Positions 34,778-43,460 of a stretch of 64,000 bases of DNA are shown here, piece by piece. The stretch is taken from the NCBI GenBank assembly GCA_023416735.1, contig JAEZGX010000001.1, positions 114,439-178,438 of the forward strand, read 5' to 3'. Both the position numbers and the translations under genes were made by a program. Within the stretch, counting starts at the first letter, position 1; each line of letters opens with the position of its first letter. This DNA is from Verrucomicrobiota bacterium. Lineage in GTDB: Bacteria > Verrucomicrobiota > Verrucomicrobiia > Opitutales > Opitutaceae. The notes under the pieces were generated by a model. The model searched no databases. It had not been told where the DNA came from and worked only from the letters and a program-made list of their open reading frames with translations.

Positions 34778-36265
34778 ATGCCCGCCGCCACGCCTTCCGC
34801 GTCCTCCTGCGAGATCACTGCCGAAACCCGGCGCTATCTCCCGTGGCTGGTCGCTGTGGCGCTGTTCATGGAGAACCTCGACGCGACGATCATCAACACG
34901 GCCGTCCCTACGATGGCCGCGAATCTCGAGGTCGCCCCGCTCAGCCTGAAGTCCGTTCTCACCAGCTACACGATCTCGCTCGCTGTTTTCATCCCGATCA
35001 GCGGCTGGCTCGCGGATCGTTTCGGCACCTGTCGCGTGTTTCGCTGGGCCGTCACTCTCTTCATGCTCGGTTCGCTGGGCTGCGGACTCGCGCCGGATAT
35101 TCACACGCTCGTCGCCGCGCGAATCCTCCAAGGCATCGGCGGCGCCATGATGACGCCCGTCGGCCGGCTGGCTTTGCTCCGCGCCTTCCCTCGTTCCGAA
35201 ATGCTGCGAACGATGAACTACGTGGTCATCCCCGCGTTGCTCGGCCCCTTGCTCGGCCCGTTCACCGGCGGACTGATCGTGCATTGGTTTTCGTGGCGCG
35301 TTATCTTCTTCATCAACATTCCTCTCGCGCTGTTCGGCCTCTGGATGATCCGGCGCCACATGCCCGATTTCCGCGACGAACACGTTGCTCCGCTCGATCG
35401 CACCGGCTTCGTGCTCTTTGGCGCCGGCGTCGCCTTGCTTTCCTACGTCCTGGAAGTCTTCGGCGAACACACGATGGCCTATGGGCCGATGACCTTCCTC
35501 GCGATAACGTCGCTCGTGCTCCTCGCCGCTTACTACTGGCATGCGAAACGCGATGACGCCCCGCTCCTCGACCTCTCGCTTTTCAAACTTCGCACGTTTC
35601 GGCTTTCCGTCATCGGCGGCTTCGTCACCCGCCTCGGCGTCGGGGGCATGCCGTTTCTCCTGCCGCTGCTTTATCAACTTGGACTCGGCTTCCCCGCGTG
35701 GAAAGCCGGCCTGCTCACCATGCCCCAGGCACTCGCCGCGATGGGCATGAAAATCATCAGCCGCCCCGTGCTCGCGCGTCTCGGGCATCGCAATATCCTC
35801 CTGAGCAACACCATTCTTCTCGGCCTCACGATCATGGTCTTCACCCAGATCGATCGCGGCACACCGGTCTGGGCAATTCTCCTGCTCAGCCTCACGCAGG
35901 GTTTCTTCTCCTCGCTCCAATTCACGAGCATGAACTCGCTGGCCTACGCCGACGTTTCCGACCGCGCCGCCAGCAAAGCCAGCAGCATCGCCAGCACTGC
36001 ACAGCAACTCTCGCTCAGCTTCGGCGTCGCCATGGGTTCGCTCATCGCGGGTTGGTTTCTGGCCAACATCGATCGCGACAATCCCACCGAATCGATTCCC
36101 GCCCTGCACAACGCCTTCTTCGTGCTCGGATGCATCACCATCCTCTCCTCGCTGACCTTCTGGGGCCTGCATCGCGACGACGGCAACAACGTGAGCAATC
36201 GCCGACGCCGCGGCAAAGCCGAGATCAACCTCGGCGGCGACGCCACGGAACCCGTCGGCGCGTAA
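34778..36265 (+). CDS. MFS exporter, DHA2 (14-segment) family
   Basis: A 495-residue inner-membrane protein from ATG 34778 (GTG 34769 is three codons earlier). DHA2/EmrB-type features include the first-segment motif LDATIINTAVPTMA, a motif-A loop GWLADRFGTCRVF, the motif-C-like region ILQGIGGAMMTPVGRLALLR, and enough hydrophobic segments for 14 helices. It probably expels drugs or other amphiphiles by proton antiport. An EmrA-type adaptor is not adjacent, so it may act alone in the inner membrane. No regulator gene sits next to it. The C-terminal tail is hydrophilic, with NRRRRGK. Confidence 0.9.
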   Translation: MPAATPSASSCEITAETRRYLPWLVAVALFMENLDATIINTAVPTMAANLEVAPLSLKSVLTSYTISLAVFIPISGWLADRFGTCRVFRWAVTLFMLGSLGCGLAPDIHTLVAARILQGIGGAMMTPVGRLALLRAFPRSEMLRTMNYVVIPALLGPLLGPFTGGLIVHWFSWRVIFFINIPLALFGLWMIRRHMPDFRDEHVAPLDRTGFVLFGAGVALLSYVLEVFGEHTMAYGPMTFLAITSLVLLAAYYWHAKRDDAPLLDLSLFKLRTFRLSVIGGFVTRLGVGGMPFLLPLLYQLGLGFPAWKAGLLTMPQALAAMGMKIISRPVLARLGHRNILLSNTILLGLTIMVFTQIDRGTPVWAILLLSLTQGFFSSLQFTSMNSLAYADVSDRAASKASSIASTAQQLSLSFGVAMGSLIAGWFLANIDRDNPTESIPALHNAFFVLGCITILSSLTFWGLHRDDGNNVSNRRRRGKAEINLGGDATEPVGA

Positions 36266-36283
36266 TCGCTGGTCCGGATTTCA

Positions 36284-36349
36284 ACCACAAAGAAACAGAA
36301 GCACAGAGAAAACTGACCGGATTTCTTCGTGTCTCTGTGTCTCTGTGGT
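36284..36349. repeat. Imperfect inverted repeat with ACCACAAAGA / CTCTGTGGT ends
   Basis: The segment starts aaccacaaagaaacagaagc and ends tctctgtgtctctgtggt, so the two ends are imperfectly complementary around a short centre. It lies between the convergent MFS and FAD-oxidase genes. Similar ACCACAGAGACACAGAG phrases are, to my knowledge, frequent in intergenic DNA of many environmental bacteria. It can fold as a long imperfect hairpin and may act as a bidirectional terminator. Confidence 0.5.
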
Positions 36350-36364
36350 GAAGGATCGGATACA

Positions 36365-37801
36365 TTACTTATGATCCCACGGAAGATGCACGGCTAACCG
36401 CGGATACTTCCAGATTCGCACCTCATCGAACATCTTCCCCGGATTCAAAATCCCGTTCGGATCCAGCGCGTGTTTCACCGCCCGCATCGCCTTCACCTGC
36501 GCCGGCGAATGCTGCACCCGCAAAAACGGCGTCTTCGCGAGCCCGATCCCGTGCTCGCCCGAAATCGCGCCACCGAGCGAAACCACTTTTCGCATCAATT
36601 TCTCCACCGCGATTTCCGCGCGCTTCGTCTCCGCTTTGTCCGCGCGATGATACATGATGTTCACGTGTAGATTTCCGTCGGCGAGATGCCCAAACGTCGG
36701 AATCGCCAGCCGCGATGACGCTCGCAGCTGCGTCAAGAACCGCATGAAGGTCGCGTAATGTCGCATCGGCACGACGATGTCTTCGTTCAATTTAGCATCG
36801 CCCAGTTCGAACATCGCGCCCGAGCACTTCCGTCGCACCGCCCACAACTGCTCGGCCTCGGCGCGATCCTTTGCCACCCGATGCGCCGTCGCATTCTCCG
36901 CCGCCCACGCGAGCGCCGCCGCTTGTTGCTCCGCGACCTCCGCCGCGCCGCCCGCAAACTCCAGCAAGATCACCGGCCGTCCCGCCTGACCGGCGAACAC
37001 CTCCTGCCGCGTCGCACGTTCCGCGCACATCACGCTTTCGCGATCGAGAAACTCGCAGATCGCCGGCTGCACACGGGCATGAAACAATTTCAGGATCGCA
37101 TCGATCGCGTGCTCTTCATCGCGAAATGAAGTCAACAGCGTCCAACGCGCCGCCGGTTTGGGAATCAACTTCAACACCGCGCCCGTCACCACCCCGAGCA
37201 TCCCTTCGCTGCCGATCCACAAATCGCGCAGATTGAAACCCGCCGAAAATTTCTTCGTCGCCGTGCCCCACTCCACGAATTCCCCCGTCGGCAAAAAACC
37301 TTTCAACGCCACGACAAAGTCGCGCGTCACGCCATACTTTCCGCCGTGCATCCCGCCGGCATTGCACGCGATGTTGCCGCCGATCGTGCAATACTCCCTC
37401 GACGAAGGATCCGGCGGATAAAACCAACCGTCCGCCTCGGCCGCCCGCTGGATGTCCGCCACTTTTGCTCCCGCCTGCACGTGCGCGAGCCCCGCCACCG
37501 TATCGATCGCGATCTTGTTCAACGGCAGCATATCGATCACCCACCCGCCACAGACCGGCGCCGCCGATCCCATCAAAGTCGTGCCGCGTCCGCGCACCGT
37601 CACCGGCACACCCTGCTTGTTGGCTAGCGCCAGCGCCTCACCAATGTCCGCTTCGCGTCGCGGACGAATCACCGCGTCAGGCATGAACGAGATTTTGCTG
37701 CTGTCGAACGACGCATCGAAACGCGACTGCTCGTCCGTGGCAACGATGCGCGCACCGAGCTTGCGCACGAGTGCTCGAGTCGCGGCGGTGTAGGTTTTCA
37801 T
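36365..37801 (-). CDS. FAD-linked oxidase, GlcD/D-lactate dehydrogenase type
   Basis: A 478-residue flavoprotein of the GlcD/D-lactate-dehydrogenase family. The N-terminal PCMH FAD-binding domain (about 35-215) shows VTVRGRGTTLMGSAAPVCGG and the phrase TIGGNIACNAGGMHGGKYG. The C-terminal domain has HLADGNLHVNIMYH and ISGEHGIGLAK...LDPNGILNPGK, which form the substrate and metal site. It should oxidise a 2-hydroxy acid such as glycolate or D-lactate and pass electrons to the quinone pool or another carrier. GlcE and GlcF partners are absent, so it is likely a single-subunit D-lactate- or 2-hydroxyglutarate-type dehydrogenase. It lies 79 bp after the acyltransferase/synthetase gene on the same strand. 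Confidence 0.92.
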   Translation of the reverse strand: MKTYTAATRALVRKLGARIVATDEQSRFDASFDSSKISFMPDAVIRPRREADIGEALALANKQGVPVTVRGRGTTLMGSAAPVCGGWVIDMLPLNKIAIDTVAGLAHVQAGAKVADIQRAAEADGWFYPPDPSSREYCTIGGNIACNAGGMHGGKYGVTRDFVVALKGFLPTGEFVEWGTATKKFSAGFNLRDLWIGSEGMLGVVTGAVLKLIPKPAARWTLLTSFRDEEHAIDAILKLFHARVQPAICEFLDRESVMCAERATRQEVFAGQAGRPVILLEFAGGAAEVAEQQAAALAWAAENATAHRVAKDRAEAEQLWAVRRKCSGAMFELGDAKLNEDIVVPMRHYATFMRFLTQLRASSRLAIPTFGHLADGNLHVNIMYHRADKAETKRAEIAVEKLMRKVVSLGGAISGEHGIGLAKTPFLRVQHSPAQVKAMRAVKHALDPNGILNPGKMFDEVRIWKYPRLAVHLPWDHK

Positions 37802-37880
37802 GAGTCAGACAAACCAACAAAAACCCCAACGCCCGCGCGAACGATTTCTGTCGCAGCAGGCACGGAGGCCTCCCGCTACC

Positions 37881-40115
37881 CTACCCCGCCACCTGTGTCG
37901 CCAGATCGCGGCATCCCTTCAAATCCATCTTGCCGGTGCCTAGCATCGGAATCTTTTCCACCTTTCGCACGATCCGCGGCACCCAGAGATTCGGCAGCCC
38001 AACGGCCAACAACTTCGACCGGACTTCGTCTGGAGTCACATCCTCGGTCGTCAACAACACCAGCGCTTCACCCTTGGCCGGATCCACGATGCTCGTCACC
38101 GCTAGCGTGGGTTTCTCCGCTTGGTCCCAGTCGAATACCTCGATGAGTTGCTGCTCGATCGTCACATGCGGCACCATCTCACCTCCGATCTTCGAAAACC
38201 GCGACAAGCGCCCTTCGATGTGGAGAAAGCCCGCTTCGTCGAACCGCCCAACGTCGCCCGTCACGAACCACCCGTCGCGCATCGCGGCGCGCGTGCGCTC
38301 CGCATCGTTCAGATATCCCGGAAACACATTTGCGCCACGCAACCACACGATCCCCGTCTCGGTGATCGGCTTCAGTTCGCCTGTATCCGGATCTACGATG
38401 CGCGCCGTCATACCCGGCATGAGACGCCCGACGCTCCCGAATTTCTTCCCCACCTGCGGTTCGCCGGTCTCGGTCACGATCGGCGGATTCGGCTGATTCA
38501 CATTCGCGACCGGCGTGGTTTCGGTGAGTCCGTAACCTTGCAGAATCTCGACGTGGAAGCGCTCGAGAAAGTGATGATAGAGATCGTCCGGCAGTTTTTC
38601 GGCTCCCGCGACTACGAGTTCCAACGACTTCAATTCCGCCGGCTCGGCCTTCTTCAACAACGGCCGGATAAAAGTCGGCGCACCGACGAGCACCGTCACG
38701 CCGTCCTCGGAAATCGCGTCCACCATCTTCCTCGTATCGAGTGGGCTCGGGATGGTCACCATCCGGCAGCCACGCAACATCGGATACCAAAGCGTGACCG
38801 TGAATCCGAAGCTGTGAAACAGCGGGAGGCAGCCAAGCAGCGTTGCACTGCGCGGCAGGATCGACAGCGAGGAAACCTGTGCGCAGTTCGCGAGGATGTT
38901 GCGATGCGTGAGCACCACCCCCTTCGGCTCGCCCACGCTTCCGCTGGTGAACAGCAGCGCCGCTTCGGCCCGGTCGCCGACGTGCGGCAGCTTCAGCAAA
39001 CTCGCGAACCATTGGTTCGGCAGCAGATGAGCCGCGATCAACCACGGCAGGATCGCCTTCTTGCCGCCTGCGGCCTCGATCTCTGCGCGGAGATCACGCG
39101 TTTTTTCCGGCCAGGGAAATGCCGGCACCTTTGCCTTCACCGCCTCGGCCGAAATCACCGTGCCGATCTCGCCCAGCCGCAAGGCCGCTTCCACCGCCGC
39201 GCGCCCCGCCGTGAAGTTCAAATTCACCGGTGTCTTGCCCGCACAAATCACGGCGAGATTGGCGATGAACGCTCCCGCGCCCGGCGGCAGCACAATCCCG
39301 ACGCGTTTCTCTGGAATCGTCGCGCGTATCCGTTTCGACAACACGGCCGCCACCGCCAGAAGCTGTCCGGCTTTCACCGGCTTTCGTTCCGCCGTGCGAT
39401 CGACCACCTCGACGTGTCCCGGCCGCCGCGCGAGGGCGCGCACCACTTCGCGCGCAAGATTGCGTCGCAAAGCGGGTCGCTCCTCGAATGCGACCGCGCC
39501 CAAATCCAACAACGCCAGGCGCGCCGCCGCAGGAGTCGCCTTCTCCGGCGGAATGGGCGCGCCGAAGGCGACATAAACGGGCGTGGGTTTCAGTCGCGGC
39601 GATTTCCAGAGGTATTTATTCCCCGCAAACGAGAACACCGATCCCCACAAGCCGTCGATCGCCGCCGGAATCACGGGCACATTCGCCTGCCGCGCCATGA
39701 GTTCGAAGCCGCGCTTGATCTCCATCAGCTGACCGGTGCGCGAGATGTGTCCTTCGGGAAAAACGCAGACCACCTCGCCGGCCTTCAACGCCCGCACCGC
39801 TCGCTTGATCCCTTCCATCGGCTGCTTTGCGGTGATCGAAATCGTCCCGCTCCAGCGGAGCGCGAGATCGAAGAAGGGATTTTCGTGCAAGCCCTTGAAA
39901 CCCACGAACCGGATACGTCGCGGACACGCGAGCTGCAGCACGATCGGGTCGACGTAGGAGAGATGATTGGCGATCAGCAGCGCGCCGCCCGACTTTGGCA
40001 CATGCTCCGCGCCTCCGAATCTGACGCGATACAACGCGCGCGCGATGAAGGCGGCAACGAGCTCAATGGGGTAAGGCAGATAAGAACGTCTGCGGAAGAG
40101 CGGGGTATTGACCAT
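37881..40115 (-). CDS. Acyltransferase/acyl-[ACP or CoA] synthetase fusion, Aas-like
   Basis: A 744-residue two-domain protein. Residues about 25-190 are a PlsC-type 1-acylglycerol-phosphate acyltransferase, with the catalytic NHLSYVD motif and FPEGHISRTG. Residues about 210-735 are an AMP-binding acyl-adenylate synthetase, with the phosphate loop FTSGSVGEPKGVVLTH, then GYGLTETTPVANV, and VTGDVGRFDEAGFLHIEGR. The pair matches Aas, which re-acylates lysophospholipids in the inner membrane, although Aas proteins often carry or neighbour a lysolipid flippase (LplT) that is absent here. It lies upstream of the GlcD-type gene and may be co-transcribed with it. Confidence 0.93.
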   Translation of the reverse strand: MVNTPLFRRRSYLPYPIELVAAFIARALYRVRFGGAEHVPKSGGALLIANHLSYVDPIVLQLACPRRIRFVGFKGLHENPFFDLALRWSGTISITAKQPMEGIKRAVRALKAGEVVCVFPEGHISRTGQLMEIKRGFELMARQANVPVIPAAIDGLWGSVFSFAGNKYLWKSPRLKPTPVYVAFGAPIPPEKATPAAARLALLDLGAVAFEERPALRRNLAREVVRALARRPGHVEVVDRTAERKPVKAGQLLAVAAVLSKRIRATIPEKRVGIVLPPGAGAFIANLAVICAGKTPVNLNFTAGRAAVEAALRLGEIGTVISAEAVKAKVPAFPWPEKTRDLRAEIEAAGGKKAILPWLIAAHLLPNQWFASLLKLPHVGDRAEAALLFTSGSVGEPKGVVLTHRNILANCAQVSSLSILPRSATLLGCLPLFHSFGFTVTLWYPMLRGCRMVTIPSPLDTRKMVDAISEDGVTVLVGAPTFIRPLLKKAEPAELKSLELVVAGAEKLPDDLYHHFLERFHVEILQGYGLTETTPVANVNQPNPPIVTETGEPQVGKKFGSVGRLMPGMTARIVDPDTGELKPITETGIVWLRGANVFPGYLNDAERTRAAMRDGWFVTGDVGRFDEAGFLHIEGRLSRFSKIGGEMVPHVTIEQQLIEVFDWDQAEKPTLAVTSIVDPAKGEALVLLTTEDVTPDEVRSKLLAVGLPNLWVPRIVRKVEKIPMLGTGKMDLKGCRDLATQVAG

Positions 40116-40271
40116 CGCGCGGTGAGGTATGCCGGCTGAGCTAAATCAGGATTTCAAAGTATTTCTTGGGAGGTTGAACGTCGATGTGCGATCGCGCCCA
40201 ACCGCAGATCATCGCCGGCGTGTCACTTCATCGAGCGCGAACCAAAGACGCCGCAGGTTTGGCAAACGTAG

Positions 40272-40925
40272 TCACGACACGGATCGAATCGCGTCCCGCC
40301 AGCTTCGCAAATCCGCCGCGAGAAGTCCGAATCCATGCGGAAAATCGGATTCGAGCCGTCGAACGTCGGCGCGGTGCCTTTGCACTTCCTCGATCGCACG
40401 CTTCGTCTCCAACGGAAGGCCCGGCCGATCGGTGCCATAAACGCGCCATTTCAATTCGCGCCGGGTGTAAGGCGGTTTACCACGCTCGCGTCCCTCGATC
40501 CAAGCCGCTTCAGAAACAGAATCGTCCCGTCCGCAGAGATACCAGGCCTCGACCGCGGGCACGGCGACGCCGATGCCGCGCAACACGCGTTCGCGCCCGC
40601 GCGCGGGTGGCAGCTTTTTTGTCGCACGGCGAAATACGGCGCGCAACTGGCAGAGCCGGCAAAGCGGATGATGATAATCGGGCGCTTCGTGCGCTTCGGT
40701 GTGAACCACCGAGTCGTCGGCATCGACCACCACCACCAAGCCGTCGGCATCGGTGTTGAAATGAAGATGCCGCACGATCGCGGGCAAAAGTTGGGCGACG
40801 TTCGGCCAGCCCCGCGCGCGCAGCCCAGCCTGCACCTGTCGAATGGGTTCGCCGAGCACCGCTTCCACCAGCACGCGGACCGCCGCCTCATCCGCCGGAG
40901 ATTCGCTAAGCAGCGCGACGTTCAT
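40272..40925 (-). CDS. TOPRIM-like DUF4276-type protein, partner of the AAA ATPase
   Basis: A 217-residue cytoplasmic protein from ATG 40925. The N-terminus, ALLSESPADEAAVRVLVEAV, places Glu8 where TOPRIM domains have their catalytic Glu. The segment LVVVVDADDSVVHT (63-76) supplies the DxD acidic pair. The phrase VPAVEAWYL (122-130) resembles the I/VEAWLL motif of the DUF4276 family. TOPRIM domains cleave or rejoin nucleic acids with Mg2+. It follows the AAA ATPase gene after 77 bp on the same strand. Separate ATPase and TOPRIM genes recall PARIS (AriA/AriB) and AbiL, while OLD and Gabija GajA fuse the two. Function in defence is inferred. Homology is judged by motif only. Confidence 0.65.
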   Translation of the reverse strand: MNVALLSESPADEAAVRVLVEAVLGEPIRQVQAGLRARGWPNVAQLLPAIVRHLHFNTDADGLVVVVDADDSVVHTEAHEAPDYHHPLCRLCQLRAVFRRATKKLPPARGRERVLRGIGVAVPAVEAWYLCGRDDSVSEAAWIEGRERGKPPYTRRELKWRVYGTDRPGLPLETKRAIEEVQRHRADVRRLESDFPHGFGLLAADLRSWRDAIRSVS

Positions 40926-41002
40926 CGGAAGGTAACACGAAGGAAAGGCACAGCTGACGATCGCCTTGGTTTTCCATTCGAGCGCGTCGTATCCATTCCC
41001 GG

Positions 41003-41998
41003 CTAACTCCTTTCCTCCGGCACGCCGCCAAGGATGCCGCTGAACCACAGATCGCCCAGCGAGCCGCCTGCAACCAACTCGGCGATATCCCCGCGATCGG
41101 CCAGCCGCTCGAAGTGAGCTTCACGGCCCCGTTTTTGAGCGAGGATGATTTCCTCGGGATGGTCGCGAAACAGATCGAGCAGATAAGGCGAATGCGTTGT
41201 CGCGATCACTTGCACCGGCTGCCGCGCGAGTCCGGACGACTCCGGATAAGCCAGCCGGTAGAACGCGTCGCGCACTTCGCGCAGCATGCGTGGGTGCACA
41301 CCGCGGTCGATTTCCTCGATGCAAATCGCGGAAGGCGGCTGCGGCGAGAACGTGAGCGCGAGGATGGCCAGCACGTGCAACGTCCCTTGTGACAGGTTCG
41401 CAGCATCAACGACTCCTACTTCTCCGATCAACGTGAACGCCAGCGACACCGATCCGTCTCCGCGCGACTCCAGCGAAAACGCCGAGTATTCGGGAAAGAG
41501 CCGCAGCGCCTCGGCGACAAATGTATTGTAAGACTCCGGATGATGCGCGCGCCAATGCGCGAGCACGGCGGCGAGATTGGAACCGTTCTTCTTCAGCTCA
41601 TCGCCTTCCGAGAGCGACGAGGGTTCCGCCATCGCATCGGGATCGAACACGAAGCTGCGAATTCGAAGAATCTCGCGATGGAGACTGGGCCAGCCGGGAT
41701 CATTCGGCGGAGTCACGTGCAGCGCGTTGCACATCGTCGCATCTGCGCAGGAGAGTCGAACCTCGATCGTATCGTGCGGCGGACGGAAGCGGAACGTCAT
41801 ATCCGGATTTCCGGCGGGCGAGATGGCCGACGGGGCGTCGGTGGCGGTGAGCCGCGCGAGCGTGCGGAGGTGCAACAGCGACTCGATCAGGCTGGTCTTG
41901 CCGCTGCCGTTCGGACCGAGGACGAGGTTGAACGGTTCGAGCTGCACACTCGCATTGCGCAACGCCTTGAAGTTTCGAAATGCGACCGACGCGATCAC
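41003..41998 (-). CDS. AAA ATPase of the SMC/OLD-like ABC class
   Basis: A protein of about 331 residues from GTG 41998, chosen because the fold starts at IASVAFRNFKALRNASV. A TTG at 42034 is an alternative, and a TTG at 42115 lies in the upstream terminator. Walker A is GPNGSGKT (28-35), the signature-like loop LSQGTLHVLAILAL (about 202-215), Walker B ICIEEIDRGVHP (about 225-236) and the His switch ATTHSPYLLDLF (about 266-277). This is the AAA_21/AAA_15 architecture found in OLD, RecF-like and immunity ATPases. The following gene encodes a TOPRIM-like protein. The pair is flanked by housekeeping genes, with no integrase nearby. It probably senses a DNA or phage signal, which is inference. 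Confidence 0.8.
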   Translation of the reverse strand: MIASVAFRNFKALRNASVQLEPFNLVLGPNGSGKTSLIESLLHLRTLARLTATDAPSAISPAGNPDMTFRFRPPHDTIEVRLSCADATMCNALHVTPPNDPGWPSLHREILRIRSFVFDPDAMAEPSSLSEGDELKKNGSNLAAVLAHWRAHHPESYNTFVAEALRLFPEYSAFSLESRGDGSVSLAFTLIGEVGVVDAANLSQGTLHVLAILALTFSPQPPSAICIEEIDRGVHPRMLREVRDAFYRLAYPESSGLARQPVQVIATTHSPYLLDLFRDHPEEIILAQKRGREAHFERLADRGDIAELVAGGSLGDLWFSGILGGVPEERS

Positions 41999-42113
41999 GG
42001 CAGCGAAGATGCGCAGCTCGCGGGCCGAGAGCAAGGTGCCTCTGCTCGAGGAGGAACGCGTGAGCGGCTCGGTGCGAACGATGCGAAGCGCTCTACACGT
42101 TTCATTAGAAAAC

Positions 42114-42141
42114 AAAAAAGCCCGACGAGGAACGTCGGGCT
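42114..42141 (-). terminator. Terminator of the act/oxidase-like operon
   Basis: On the minus strand agcccgacg, five bases, then cgtcgggct form a perfect 9-bp stem followed by a run of six T. It lies 25 bp past the last cytochrome gene and separates that operon from the ATPase/TOPRIM pair, which therefore needs its own promoter. Confidence 0.93.
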
Positions 42142-42165
42142 CGAGAAGTTCGCTAGAGACGGAGC

Positions 42166-42825
42166 TTACTCGAACTTGGAAAGTTCGCTCTCCGTCCAGG
42201 CGCCGCGGGGTCCATCAGCTTGCAGAACCGCTCTGACCTGATCGGTCGTGATCGGCTCAGCCGCATTGCCCCAAGAAGCGCGGATGTAAGTCAACACGGC
42301 AGCGAGACGCTCCTCGTTCCAGTTGTAGCCGCCACCGGGAACGCGTGCGAACGCCGGCATCGGCGCCGCGCCGTATTGCTGGCCTTTGACCGTGATCGGG
42401 CCCTGCAGACCGTGCGCAACAACGCGGATGACGCGTTCGGCCGAGCCGGTGACCCACTCGGATTCCGCCAGCGGCGGATAAATGCCGGCCACGCCAAGAC
42501 CGTTCTGCTGGTGGCAGGTGGCGCAAACGGTGTCGTAGTTGCGCTTGCCGAGCACCATCGGATCGATCTTGGGAGCTCCGGCGTTCGCGGCCACCGGCGG
42601 AGCATCTTCGTTGAAAACGTCGGCCTTATAGCCGCCGGCGAATTCATTGAGATAGGTGCCCGCGTAGAAGATGATGCCGCTGAACACGAACAACAGAATC
42701 AGCGGCGCCATGCGGTAGTGACCGCGATCGTCGGGCTTGGGCAACAGCTCGGTTTCGTGCGCCGCCAGGAGGCTGTCGTCGGACGCGCCCGGCTGCTCGA
42801 GACGGGGATCGTGTTGATCGCTCAT
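42166..42825 (-). CDS. Membrane-anchored monoheme cytochrome c (CcoP-like position)
   Basis: A 219-residue protein with a hydrophilic N-terminus, one membrane helix (about 39-58) and a periplasmic cytochrome c domain. Heme attachment is at CATCH (Cys101, Cys104, His105), and a likely Met ligand is in APMPAFARV. It is the last gene of the act operon and overlaps the CcoO-like gene by ATGA. By position and topology it takes the place of CcoP, but with a single heme in place of two. It probably accepts electrons from ActE or the CcoO-like subunit and passes them to a soluble carrier or another oxidase. Confidence 0.88.
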   Translation of the reverse strand: MSDQHDPRLEQPGASDDSLLAAHETELLPKPDDRGHYRMAPLILLFVFSGIIFYAGTYLNEFAGGYKADVFNEDAPPVAANAGAPKIDPMVLGKRNYDTVCATCHQQNGLGVAGIYPPLAESEWVTGSAERVIRVVAHGLQGPITVKGQQYGAAPMPAFARVPGGGYNWNEERLAAVLTYIRASWGNAAEPITTDQVRAVLQADGPRGAWTESELSKFE

Positions 42826-43460
42826 TGCTGCGCGCCCTCCTGCGCCGGCTCCACAGGCCGCGCTTCCGGATATTCGTAAGTGTGATTCAAGCTGAGAAGA
42901 TAAGCCACAAGCGCGCGAGCACGCGGGGCGGGAACGACTTCTTTTCCAGCGGGAGCGGCGAGATTCCCCGTGAGGCGAAGCGCGTGATCGGACGGCTGGC
43001 GGTCGGCGATCGAGCGCTCTTCAAAGAGGAACTTGTAGGCCGGCATCGTGCCCGCGCCGGTGTAGAGAAGGTGGTAGAGATCCTCCGCATCGTAGGGAGC
43101 CTTGCGGGCACCCAGATTCGCGAGGTCGGGTCCGACGCGACTTTCGCCGAGTTGCACGCGCATCTCGAAGATGTAGTCGCGGGCGACACTCTGGTGATCG
43201 CCCCAGCCGCGCTCTTTGTCCGAGCCGAAGCCGGGACGACGAACTTGCTGCGTGTGGCAGGTCGCGCAGCCGAGGTCGTCGTAAACCAATTGGCCTTGTT
43301 GCGAGATGCCCGAGTGGCGGAGCGGGAAGGCCTTGCCCTCCGTCTCATCGACGTAAGGGCGCAAATTGCCCAGCTGCGCATGCGAGCCGAGCACGACGCC
43401 CGCCCAAGCGAAGAGCGCCGCGCAAAAAAGTCCGAGGAAGAAGAGGAATCCGTTTCTCAT
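42822..43460 (-). CDS. CcoO/FixO-like monoheme cytochrome c subunit
   Basis: A 212-residue protein anchored by an N-terminal helix (about 5-25). The heme site is GCATCHTQQVRRP (Cys65, Cys68, His69), the hallmark of cbb3 oxidase subunit II, and the fold continues with RGWGDHQSVARDYIF, RVGPDLANLGAR and GTMPAYKFLFEE. In cbb3 oxidases this subunit feeds electrons to the catalytic CcoN subunit. Here its partner appears catalytically degenerate. The gene overlaps both neighbours by 4 bp (42822-42825 and 43457-43460), so translation is coupled. Residues about 175-205 are Pro/Ala-rich. Confidence 0.92.
   Translation of the reverse strand: MRNGFLFFLGLFCAALFAWAGVVLGSHAQLGNLRPYVDETEGKAFPLRHSGISQQGQLVYDDLGCATCHTQQVRRPGFGSDKERGWGDHQSVARDYIFEMRVQLGESRVGPDLANLGARKAPYDAEDLYHLLYTGAGTMPAYKFLFEERSIADRQPSDHALRLTGNLAAPAGKEVVPAPRARALVAYLLSLNHTYEYPEARPVEPAQEGAQQ

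Noticed and set aside
38121..40139. A 672-codon open frame on the + strand, opposite the Aas-like gene
   Set aside because: The product is Arg/His/Gln-rich without any motif, while the minus strand carries two recognised enzyme domains.
41003..42115. ATPase gene starting at TTG 42115
   Set aside because: This start falls in the T-run of the act operon terminator, and the first 39 residues are unlike the ATPase family, so a start at or near 41998 is more likely.
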